From the NCBI RefSeq assembly GCF_005217615.1, contig NZ_SZNK01000001.1, forward strand, positions 60,001 through 124,000: 64,000 nucleotides of DNA. The letters are read 5' to 3'. Positions 1 to 6,625 of this stretch are shown here, piece after piece. The position numbers were made by a program, and so were the translations under genes. This stretch comes from Brevibacillus antibioticus. GTDB lineage: Bacteria; Bacillota; Bacilli; Brevibacillales; Brevibacillaceae. The notes under the pieces are model-generated. The model saw only the letters and a list, made by a program, of their open reading frames with translations. It did not search any database and had not been told where the DNA came from. How positions within the stretch are numbered: position 1 is the first letter of the stretch; each line of letters opens with the position of its first letter.

Positions 1-2
1 CC

Positions 3-623
3 GATTTTGTTTATATGGCAATCCCGAAGCCCAAATACAAATTGTTTTCGAAAAAATGGCAAGATATAAGTTACTTGGTTAGGCGTCTCGAGCTTGGTCT
101 CATTCTCGTGTCCTTTCCAAAAAGAGGGCCCGCAGTCATGGAAGTGAATATTTCACCAGGACCGTTTGATCGGGTAAAAAGCAAGCAATTCAATCAAAAA
201 AAGCGAAACCGCATCATTGAAGAGATGCGGGGAAGATACGGCGATTACAATGTTGGCGGCAGTTATCAAACCAAGCTCATGACGGCCTACAAGCAGAGCT
301 GCATTCAAATTGCGACGTTGCTTCAGCAGGATGGGCCGTTATCGCCTAAATTACTCAAGAGTAAAGGGGCAGGAGAGAAAACCTCGTCGATTCTTATCCA
401 AAATCATTATGGGTGGTTTACCCGTGTGCAACGAGGGCTGTATGCGATCACGCCGACAGGGGAGAGAGAAATCGCGGAATATCCTGAGCTCATTGCTTAC
501 TATCGAGAACAGGCAGAGGAAATACACAATACGCTTACTCTAGAATTCGAGGTGTCATCCTCATCAACAACCAAAGCACAGTCCAGAAAGAAAAAACAAA
601 GGCAGCCTGCCGTGAAGGAATGA
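3..623 (+). CDS. DUF2161-like protein, 5' end outside the window
   Basis: The reading frame stays open to the left edge, so the ATG at 15 is probably internal and the N-terminal half is missing. The visible 202+ residues match what I know of the C-terminal part of DUF2161 proteins, described as putative PD-(D/E)XK-type phosphodiesterases: a short strand before the first visible Met, an LGLILVS segment, a basic KKRNR stretch, the GDYNVGG motif, and a C-terminal winged-helix-like part (GPLSPKLL, NHYGWFTRVQRGLYAITPTG). The tail is lysine-rich and low-complexity. The catalytic core would lie upstream, so activity cannot be judged. A terminator follows immediately. Confidence 0.6.
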   Translation, partial: DFVYMAIPKPKYKLFSKKWQDISYLVRRLELGLILVSFPKRGPAVMEVNISPGPFDRVKSKQFNQKKRNRIIEEMRGRYGDYNVGGSYQTKLMTAYKQSCIQIATLLQQDGPLSPKLLKSKGAGEKTSSILIQNHYGWFTRVQRGLYAITPTGEREIAEYPELIAYYREQAEEIHNTLTLEFEVSSSSTTKAQSRKKKQRQPAVKE

Positions 624-637
624 CAGGCTGCCTTTTC
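601..637. terminator. Rho-independent terminator, probably bidirectional
   Basis: GGCAGCCTG (601-609) pairs with CAGGCTGCC (624-632) and is followed by TTTT. It overlaps the end of the DUF2161-like gene. An A-rich run on the other side could serve the convergent FAD oxidoreductase gene ending at 654. Confidence 0.8.
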
Positions 638-653
638 CTATTGAAGGAATGAA

Positions 654-1859
654 TTAGTGCGCGATCCATTCTGCTGTCATTTGCCCCACCAGTGCGCGCC
701 CAGCCACAATGTCTGGATCGAACTGAATCGTTGCGTTTTGGCGGACGATTTTCACCTGTTGAATGGCATCCGATAATGGCTGTTCATTCGTCAGCTTTCC
801 CCGAGCTTTTGCGATAGAAAGTCCCGCGACTGTGCCTTGAGCCATTGCTACTTTGGCACTTTCAATTCCCGTGATATTGCCAGCAACATAGAGTCCAGGG
901 ACTGGCGTTCGCATGCTTTCATTGTGTAAGGGGACATGCCCACCTAAGGAGGGAACATAGGCAAAGGGGCACCCAGCAATCGCTGCCAATTCGGCGAGTG
1001 GACTTAATCCGCCTGCGATACAGACAAAATCAGCTGGAATGACTTGTTCGGTTCCAGCTATGGGTGAACCATCGGCTGCAACCTGGGCGATACGGACACC
1101 CTCGACCTGAAAGGTTCCGACGATTTCCAGTGCTGCTGTTCGCAGTTGAATCGGGATGTCCCACATAGAAAACCCGCTGGAGGGATAGAGGGACACTGCC
1201 AGTTTTTGCATCCAAGAGCTTCCCATCAGTTTGCTCCCCAGACGAATCATCAGAGAAGGGGCCAGATGGGCGACGCGCAATAAGGATTGCATCACGGCTT
1301 TTGGTTGCCCAGCAGTGCCACTCACAGTCGTACTAGGTGGGAGAATCATTCGATCCAAGGTAACTCCAGCCAGCTGCAATTCCCGGGATATCGCCACCGA
1401 TAAGATATTAATTCCTACGACGACTCCGCGTTGTCCTACTCGGACGCGCTGCACATTCGTCATGACTTGAGCAGCTCCGATGGACATTACACCAGGTAAC
1501 GTCCAGCCTGGCACGGGTACAGCTGCTTCAGAAGCCCCTGTTGCGATCAGGAGCAATGGGACTGTCATTTCCCCCTGCGTTGTAGAGACGACCCAGCCAT
1601 TCCGGGATTGCGTCAAATGGAAAACGGAGACGCCGCAGATGATCTCTACACCGAGATGTCTCGCTTCCTCCGTGAGTCGGGCTGCCTCATCTAGTCCATT
1701 CCACCACACACCGTCCGGTTCTTGGTGAAGCTGTCCAAGCAAACGGCCCCCAGGGCGATAAAACTCATCAACTACACGAACAGCCAATCCCTGCCTAGCA
1801 CTTGCAATTGCTGCAGATAAGCCCGCAGGTCCAGCCCCGATGATGAGAAGGTCGATCAT
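654..1859 (-). CDS. FAD-dependent oxidoreductase, alpha-type subunit of a hydroxyproline/opine-type dehydrogenase
   Basis: This 401-residue flavoprotein has an N-terminal Rossmann FAD motif (GAGPAGLSAAIASARQG, about residues 7-23), a degenerate second dinucleotide site (GQRGVVVGINILSVAIS) and a C-terminal FAD-binding GLYVAGN motif. It resembles the large subunit of HcnB/OoxA-type and hetero-oligomeric D-hydroxyproline dehydrogenases, which pass electrons through [2Fe-2S] partners. The start at 1859 is chosen because its ATG overlaps the stop of the upstream ferredoxin-like gene (ATGA), with GGAGG just before it. It is the last gene of a three-gene operon. The function in D-hydroxyproline oxidation is inferred from the hydroxyproline genes 6 kb downstream and the shared sigma-54 promoter type. 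Confidence 0.8.
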   Translation of the reverse strand: MIDLLIIGAGPAGLSAAIASARQGLAVRVVDEFYRPGGRLLGQLHQEPDGVWWNGLDEAARLTEEARHLGVEIICGVSVFHLTQSRNGWVVSTTQGEMTVPLLLIATGASEAAVPVPGWTLPGVMSIGAAQVMTNVQRVRVGQRGVVVGINILSVAISRELQLAGVTLDRMILPPSTTVSGTAGQPKAVMQSLLRVAHLAPSLMIRLGSKLMGSSWMQKLAVSLYPSSGFSMWDIPIQLRTAALEIVGTFQVEGVRIAQVAADGSPIAGTEQVIPADFVCIAGGLSPLAELAAIAGCPFAYVPSLGGHVPLHNESMRTPVPGLYVAGNITGIESAKVAMAQGTVAGLSIAKARGKLTNEQPLSDAIQQVKIVRQNATIQFDPDIVAGRALVGQMTAEWIAH

Positions 1860-2191
1860 GCCCCATGCCCTCCTTTTTTCAAGGGAGTAGGAAGGAGAGA
1901 GCCAGCGTTCACTTGCATGCCTTCCTGCACAAGTGTCATACAAGCACGCACGGTAGGGACACCATCAACATGGACGCGACATTCATAGCAGTGACCGATA
2001 TTGCAATAAATTCCTCGCGGTGTTCCTTTTTCCTCATGCACCCGAAGCGTACGAACCCCTGCGGCCAATAGGGCTCCCGCAATCGTCTCGCCTTCGTAAG
2101 CCGTATAGACAGTGCCGTTATAATAAAAAGAAAGTTGCTTTCTGTCCCCGAGTGAACCGAGGACCGGATGGTGATCAATTCGTTGACTCAT
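1856..2191 (-). CDS. Small [2Fe-2S] ferredoxin-like subunit of the dehydrogenase
   Basis: A 111-residue protein with a plant-type [2Fe-2S] cysteine pattern, C-x4-C-x2-C (CNIGHCYEC), and a fourth Cys about 14 residues later (VRACM). The preceding region matches the beta-grasp start of HcnA and sarcosine-oxidase-alpha N-terminal domains (YEGETIAGALLAAGVRTLR). The ATG at 2191 overlaps the stop of the upstream gene by 4 bases, and its own stop overlaps the next ATG the same way, which implies tight translational coupling and fixed stoichiometry. It probably relays electrons between the flavin subunits. Confidence 0.8.
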   Translation of the reverse strand: MSQRIDHHPVLGSLGDRKQLSFYYNGTVYTAYEGETIAGALLAAGVRTLRVHEEKGTPRGIYCNIGHCYECRVHVDGVPTVRACMTLVQEGMQVNAGSLLPTPLKKGGHGA

Positions 2192-2460
2192 GCCCGTTGC
2201 CCCCCAAGCGTTTGAAATGAGACAGGACGAATAGGCGGTTGGTATCCAAGAGGTACAGTATGAGAAGGCGCTTGGCCAGTTACTTGCTGAATGACCTGAT
2301 CGATCAATGTACGGCAGGTTCTCCCACCACAGCAGCCCATTCCGGCTCTGGTCCGTAGCTTCAGCTCGCGTGCGGTACATGGATAGGCTTGGGCGGTCTC
2401 TACCAATTCGGCGAGAGTTACTTCTTCACAACGGCAGATAATCAATGGATGCGATTCCAT
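2188..2460 (-). CDS. BFD-like [2Fe-2S]-binding protein
   Basis: A 90-residue protein with the bacterioferritin-associated-ferredoxin-like cysteine set: CRCEE near the N-terminus and GMGCCGGRTC in the middle. In opine-oxidase-type alpha subunits this domain is often fused to the C-terminus of the FAD protein; here it is a separate first gene. The start at 2460 (MESHPL) has AAAGGAGG upstream at good spacing. An upstream extension in frame would run over the sigma-54 promoter and is rejected. Confidence 0.75.
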   Translation of the reverse strand: MESHPLIICRCEEVTLAELVETAQAYPCTARELKLRTRAGMGCCGGRTCRTLIDQVIQQVTGQAPSHTVPLGYQPPIRPVSFQTLGGQRA

Positions 2461-2496
2461 GATGAAGCCTCCTTTCATTCTTGCTTGATGAAAAAA

Positions 2497-2512
2497 TGCA
2501 AGTGTCGTGCCA
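2497..2512 (-). promoter_or_regulatory. Sigma-54 (-24/-12) promoter of the dehydrogenase operon
   Basis: On the minus strand the sequence reads TGGCACGACACTTGCA, an exact match to the TGGCAC-N5-TTGCA consensus. It lies about 37 bases upstream of the BFD-like gene start. It faces away from a second perfect sigma-54 promoter at 2539-2554. Confidence 0.85.
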
Positions 2513-2538
2513 TGGAAAGCAAGTGAGATCGTCCTGGC

Positions 2539-2554
2539 TGGCACAATACTTGCT
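2539..2554 (+). promoter_or_regulatory. Sigma-54 (-24/-12) promoter of the Xaa-Pro peptidase gene
   Basis: TGGCACAATACTTGCT matches the TGGCAC-N5-TTGCW consensus exactly, with GG at 2540 and GC at 2552. The predicted transcript start is near 2565, which rules out translation starts upstream of that point and supports the peptidase start at 2609. Confidence 0.85.
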
Positions 2555-2608
2555 GAATATTCTCAAAGAAATAGCCCAATCACGACAAACAAAAGAGGGA
2601 TGACAGAG

Positions 2609-3676
2609 ATGGAAAAAGTAACAAGACTGCGTGAGCAATTCGATTCAATTGGGATTGACGGGATGTTGATCACGAATGGACAAAACCGCCGATACCTCAC
2701 AAACTTTACAGGTACATACGGAGTTGTCCTCATTTCAAGAGACCAGGCCAAGCTCTTCACAGATTTCCGTTACACAGACCAAGCGAAAGCACAAGCAACA
2801 GGGTTTGAAATCGTTTATTTGCCGACAAAAGAATCCGTTTACAGCGAAGTAGCACGCCAGGCGGAAGCGATGGGGATCAATCATCTCGGCTTTGAGGAGG
2901 AGAATGTCTCGTTTGCTTTGCAGCGCAAATACAGCGAGGCCGTCCAAACAGCATTTATTCCGACATCAGGTGTTATTGAGGGGTTGCGTATGATTAAGAC
3001 AACGGAAGAACTGGCGATCATCCGAACGGCTGCCCAAATCGCTGATGCGGCATTCTCCCATATTACTTCCTTCCTGCGTCCTGGAATCACAGAGCTTGCG
3101 GTGTCTAACGAATTGGAAATGTTCATGCGAAAAGAAGGAGCGTCGGGTTCTGCTTTTGACATCATTGTTGCTTCTGGCTATCGTTCCGCACTTCCTCATG
3201 GCGTAGCGAGTGAAAAAATGATTGAAGCCGGAGACATGGTCACGTTGGACTTTGGTGCATTGTACCAAGGGTATCGCTCTGATATTACTCGAACAGTTGC
3301 TGTTGGCACCCCTGATGAACAGCTCAAAGCCATCTACGAGATCGTTTTGGAAGCACGCAATCGGACTGTTGCAGGCATTCGTCCTGGTATTACCGGAAAA
3401 GAGGCAGACGCCTTCGCACGGGACTACATCACAGAGCATGGTTATGGTGAGCGATTTGGACATGGAATGGGGCATGGAGTGGGCCTCGATATTCATGAGG
3501 AGCCATTTATGTCCACTCGTTGCACCGCTGTTCTCCAAGAAGGCATGATTTTGACTGTGGAGCCGGGGATTTATATCCCAGAGCTTGGTGGGGTCCGTAT
3601 CGAAGACGATCTGGTTGTCACACAGAGTGGCAATGAGGTGCTTACACACTCACCACGCGAATTGATCATTTTGTAA
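2609..3676 (+). CDS. Xaa-Pro dipeptidase/aminopeptidase (M24B)
   Basis: A 355-residue metallopeptidase of the M24B family, which releases N-terminal residues next to proline. It has a creatinase-like N-terminal domain (about residues 1-125) and a pita-bread catalytic domain with the metal ligands in place: DFGALYQGYRSDITRT (two Asp), FGHGMGHGVGLDIHE (His), VEPGIY (Glu) and GVRIEDD (Glu). Length is normal for PepQ/YpdF-type enzymes. The start at 2609 is preferred because AGAGGG sits 9 bases upstream; the ATG at 2600 has no usable spacing. Control by sigma-54 next to hydroxyproline genes suggests it liberates proline or hydroxyproline from collagen-type peptides. Confidence 0.88.
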   Translation: MEKVTRLREQFDSIGIDGMLITNGQNRRYLTNFTGTYGVVLISRDQAKLFTDFRYTDQAKAQATGFEIVYLPTKESVYSEVARQAEAMGINHLGFEEENVSFALQRKYSEAVQTAFIPTSGVIEGLRMIKTTEELAIIRTAAQIADAAFSHITSFLRPGITELAVSNELEMFMRKEGASGSAFDIIVASGYRSALPHGVASEKMIEAGDMVTLDFGALYQGYRSDITRTVAVGTPDEQLKAIYEIVLEARNRTVAGIRPGITGKEADAFARDYITEHGYGERFGHGMGHGVGLDIHEEPFMSTRCTAVLQEGMILTVEPGIYIPELGGVRIEDDLVVTQSGNEVLTHSPRELIIL

Positions 3677-3688
3677 ATGGAGAGACAA

Positions 3689-3724
3689 AAGCCTTGGCCG
3701 AGCAAGTGGGCCGAGGCTTTTTTG
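3689..3724 (+). terminator. Rho-independent terminator after the peptidase gene
   Basis: AAGCCTTGGCC pairs with GGCCGAGGCTT (one wobble pair), followed by a run of T. Confidence 0.85.
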
Positions 3725-3731
3725 GTTAACA

Positions 3732-3759
3732 GTGGTGTGTCTAAGTTTTGAAACACCAC
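3732..3759. promoter_or_regulatory. Inverted repeat upstream of a sigma-54 promoter, possible activator site
   Basis: GTGGTGT (3732-3738) and ACACCAC (3753-3759) form perfect 7-bp arms with a 14-base spacer. They lie about 70-97 bases upstream of the -24/-12 element at 3829, a usual distance for an enhancer-binding-protein site. I did not find the same arms at the other sigma-54 promoters here, so the assignment is tentative. Confidence 0.3.
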
Positions 3760-3762
3760 AAG

Positions 3763-3775
3763 GTATACAGTGTAC
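3763..3775. promoter_or_regulatory. GTATAC-N-GTGTAC palindrome
   Basis: GTATACAGTGTAC is a 6+1+6 palindrome with one mismatch. The same core with a different centre base occurs at 27309-27321 in a longer 19-bp palindrome. It resembles GntR-family half-sites; the binding protein is unknown. Confidence 0.35.
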
Positions 3776-3828
3776 AAAAACATTTACAACAACTAAAGCT
3801 AGAACGAAGCCACTGCCGCCATCAATTT

Positions 3829-3844
3829 TGGCACATCTCTTGCA
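3829..3844 (+). promoter_or_regulatory. Sigma-54 (-24/-12) promoter of the oligopeptide-binding protein gene
   Basis: TGGCACATCTCTTGCA is an exact consensus match (GG at 3830, GC at 3842), 56 bases upstream of the lipoprotein start. It puts peptide uptake under the same sigma factor as the peptidase and the hydroxyproline operon. Confidence 0.85.
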
Positions 3845-3899
3845 TTCTGATAATTCAGAAAACAAACGCATGACGACTGAACAATGGGGGGTTGATTAA

Positions 3900-5555
3900 A
3901 TGAAAAAAAGTATGTTCGCAGTAATGAGTAGCCTAACAGTCATGGGATTAGCGTTAGCAGGATGTGGAGGAGGGCAGCCAGCCGAGCAAGCGTCGCAGAG
4001 TGGACAGTCGAACACACAGCCAGCACCTGCCAACACGGCTAATGAACCAGCAAAAGCACAAGTCCTTCGCTGGAATCTTCACTCCGAACCACCTACAGGT
4101 GATCCTGGACTTGCGGAAGACACGACTTCTGCTGCCATCGTTAAAGCAGTTTTTGATGGGCTGACACGTATCGGGTCTTCGGGCAAGCCAGAGGAAGCAG
4201 TAGCCGAGAAGATCGAAGTATCGAGTGATATGAAAACATACACCTTCAAGCTGAGAGACTCCAAGTGGAGCAACGGAGAACTGGTAACAGCCCACGATTT
4301 CGAATACGCGTGGAAGCGAGCTCTCGATCCGAAGACAGCGTCCAATTACGCCTACCAGCTCTATTACATCAAGAATGCGGAGAAGGCCAACAAAGGGACT
4401 GGCAGCTTGGATGATGTCGGCGTAAAAGCATTGGATGACAAGACCCTCCAAGTAGAGTTGACGAATCCAACTCCGTTTTTTCTGGAGCTAACCGCGTTCC
4501 AAACTTATTTCCCGGTAAATAAAAAGGTAGTCGAGGCAGATGGAAAATGGTCTGGAGAAGCCAAAACATACGTAGGAAATGGTCCATTCAAAATGGAGTC
4601 TTGGGAACACAAAAGCAGAATGGTACTCGTGAAAAACGACAACTACTGGGACAAAGATAGTGTCAAGCTGGACAAGATTGAGTTCTCGATGGTGGAGGAT
4701 GAAAACACAGAGCTGTCCATGTTCGAAAATGGCGAAATTGACTGGGCAGGCAGTCCGTTAAGCTCGCTGCCAACAGATGCGATGCCAGCGCTTAAAGACA
4801 GTGGAAAACTGCAAGTGAAGCCTGTCGGTGCTACCTACTGGTACAAGTTCAACACAGAGAAACCTCCGTTCAATAACGTAAAGATTCGTAAAGCTTTTGC
4901 CTACGCCATTAACCGTCAAACCTTGATCGACAATGTACTCCAAGCGAATCAGCAACCAGCGATGGCAGCAGTTCCTCCGACAATGGGACTCAATGCAGGC
5001 GGTTATTTCAAAGACAATGATCAAGAAACGGCCAAAAAGCTGTTAGAAGAAGGACTAAAAGAGCTGGGCCTCTCTAAACTGCCACCGATCAAACTTAGCT
5101 ACAACACGTCCGAAGGGCATAAAAAGATCGCAGAAGCGATTCAGGACCAATGGCGCCAAAACCTTGGAGCCGAAGTGAAGCTGGAAAATCAAGAATGGAA
5201 GGTGTATCTCGAGACCATGCACGAGGGCAACTACCAGGTCGGGCGTCTTGGCTGGTCGGGTGATTTCAACGATCCGATCAACTTCCTGGAGCTATTCAAG
5301 GAAAAGGAAGGAGGAAACAATGATACGCGCTGGGAGAATCCGAAATTCAAAGAGCTATTGAATCAGTCCTCTACTGAGAGTGATCCGGAAAAGCGCAAGG
5401 CGATTCTGCGCGAAGCCGAGCAAATCATGATGAATGAAATACCGATTATGCCGATCTATTTCTATACGCATACATGGGTGAAGAATGACAAGGTAAAAGG
5501 AATCTTCCAAGATGGTCTAGGCGCAATCGACTGGAAATGGGCATCAATCGAATAA
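3900..5555 (+). CDS. Oligopeptide ABC transporter substrate-binding lipoprotein (SBP family 5)
   Basis: A 551-residue OppA/DppE-type binding protein. The N-terminus is a lipoprotein signal with lipobox LALAGC (Cys22), followed by a low-complexity Q/A/P linker. Family hallmarks include LRWNLHSEPPTGDPGLAEDTTSA, the YAWKRALDP motif, NGPFKMESWEHKSRMVLVKNDNYW-type segments and the C-terminal MPIYFYTHTWVKN region. No permease or ATPase genes lie beside it, so it is an orphan that must share a transporter encoded elsewhere. The sigma-54 promoter and neighbouring Xaa-Pro peptidase suggest uptake of proline- or hydroxyproline-rich peptides. Confidence 0.9.
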   Translation: MKKSMFAVMSSLTVMGLALAGCGGGQPAEQASQSGQSNTQPAPANTANEPAKAQVLRWNLHSEPPTGDPGLAEDTTSAAIVKAVFDGLTRIGSSGKPEEAVAEKIEVSSDMKTYTFKLRDSKWSNGELVTAHDFEYAWKRALDPKTASNYAYQLYYIKNAEKANKGTGSLDDVGVKALDDKTLQVELTNPTPFFLELTAFQTYFPVNKKVVEADGKWSGEAKTYVGNGPFKMESWEHKSRMVLVKNDNYWDKDSVKLDKIEFSMVEDENTELSMFENGEIDWAGSPLSSLPTDAMPALKDSGKLQVKPVGATYWYKFNTEKPPFNNVKIRKAFAYAINRQTLIDNVLQANQQPAMAAVPPTMGLNAGGYFKDNDQETAKKLLEEGLKELGLSKLPPIKLSYNTSEGHKKIAEAIQDQWRQNLGAEVKLENQEWKVYLETMHEGNYQVGRLGWSGDFNDPINFLELFKEKEGGNNDTRWENPKFKELLNQSSTESDPEKRKAILREAEQIMMNEIPIMPIYFYTHTWVKNDKVKGIFQDGLGAIDWKWASIE

Positions 5556-5576
5556 TATTCGAATGGGGGATGGGCT

Positions 5577-6050
5577 ATGAAAAAATGGGGAAGTGTGATA
5601 GTCGTTGGTGCGAATTTACCAGTTATTGGTAACGATGCAACGGATGGAAGAGACATGCAAAACGCCATTGAAATGGGTGTCAAAAAAATAAATGACAGCG
5701 ATGGAGTGATTGGAAAAAAATTGAGGATCGAAGTAGCTGATGATGGCTACGATCCAAAAATAGCGACGACAGCAGCCAACTCAGACAGATTACCAGCTCA
5801 AGGCTATGACACCCTCTTTTTGATCAATAGCCTAACCCCAGATCAAGCACAAACCGCAGCAGATTATATGGCAGCGAACCAAGCGGAAAAAGTCGTGCTC
5901 ATCCATGACGATTCTACCTACGCCAAATGCTTGGATGATTTTGCCAAAACGTCCGTTGAAAAATCCGGCGGTGCCGTCATTGCGTATGAGGCAATCAACC
6001 ATGGAATTGATCCGTATTTTGTCTGAGTTGTTACCGCCGAAAGAGGGGCG
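5577..6050 (+). pseudogene. Decayed branched-chain amino-acid-type substrate-binding protein
   Basis: A 149-codon frame (5577-6026) resembles type I periplasmic binding proteins of the LivJ family: GVIGKKLRIEVADDGYDP, then AEKVVLIHDDSTYAKCLDDFAKTSVEKSGGAVIAYEAI. It lacks a signal sequence and a large internal section between AAN and LPAQGYDT, and stops at NHGIDPYFV. A similar tail (SELLPPK) continues in the +1 frame to about 6050, which suggests a frameshift. An intact family member has about 380 residues. It appears to be a dead remnant behind the oligopeptide-binding gene. Confidence 0.7.
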
Positions 6051-6110
6051 AAGGTTTCCTGATTTTTGTTTGCGTTGGCGTGCGTTATTTGGGTGTAAAA
6101 AGCGGCTGTA

Positions 6111-6325
6111 GTGGAGGGAAGAAGCGGATTTCCAGTCTACGCTTCGGCCTACGCCCCGCAAGGAGGGATTGACTGCCCGCTCCGGAATGAATGGCGGGAG
6201 CGCTTCAAACGTAGAAGTTTCGAAGAAGTATTCCATAAGTGAAGCTTAAATTCCCCGCCATTCATTCCTACGCTGGGATGGGCTCCAGAGGCGCTTGGAC
6301 TGGAAATCCGCTTCTTCTTACGTAG
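6111..6325. repeat. Large palindromic repeat element (diverged member of the hairpin family)
   Basis: The outer arms GAAGAAGCGGATTTCCAGTC (6118-6137) and its exact complement (6298-6317) enclose a second perfect stem, GGAATGAATGGCGGG (6184-6198) with CCCGCCATTCATTCC (6254-6268). A smaller hairpin sits in the loop. Size (200 bp) and stem spacing match the hairpins at 44925-45122, but stem sequences differ with compensatory changes. No protein is encoded. Confidence 0.8.
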
Positions 6326-6515
6326 CTTTTGTAAAACATTATTAAAGTCACTTCAAGAAGGAAAACCGCCTGTTCGCGATCATTTAGTCTTCAAAACGAA
6401 CTAAGAATGCTTCACAATCATGATTCAATAACTCAAATGATCAGCAAGCACAAGAAATCTACCATGACCAACCCCAAAAACGATTTGAAAAGCTCGATGA
6501 ACGTTAACAGCTCGA
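6326..6515. other. Intergenic stretch without recognisable genes
   Basis: Between the palindromic element and the inverted repeat at 6516, I see no ORF with a ribosome-binding site and no promoter of note. Confidence 0.5.
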
Positions 6516-6594
6516 AAGCCCTGTTACATGTTTGGAAGGAGACCGCCCGAACGAAGAGAGGATACAGGCGACTGGAAAACATGTGGCAGGGCTT
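6516..6594. repeat. Imperfect inverted repeat downstream of the activator gene
   Basis: AAGCCCTGTTACATGTTT (6516-6533) and AAACATGTGGCAGGGCTT (6577-6594) pair over 18 bases with two wobble or mismatch positions around a 43-base loop. It lies just beyond the stop of the activator gene and may terminate or stabilise that transcript, though no T-run follows. Confidence 0.55.
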
Positions 6595-6625
6595 CCCCAA
6601 CACAACCGTTTTGAGACAACATTTT

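Noticed and set aside
2966-3649. A 227-codon open frame on the minus strand
   Set aside because: It lies opposite the conserved catalytic domain of the Xaa-Pro peptidase and has no start signals.
6111-6325. Insertion sequence with terminal inverted repeats
   Set aside because: The arms are internal hairpin stems, the element encodes no transposase, and I see no target-site duplication. A non-autonomous element cannot be excluded.
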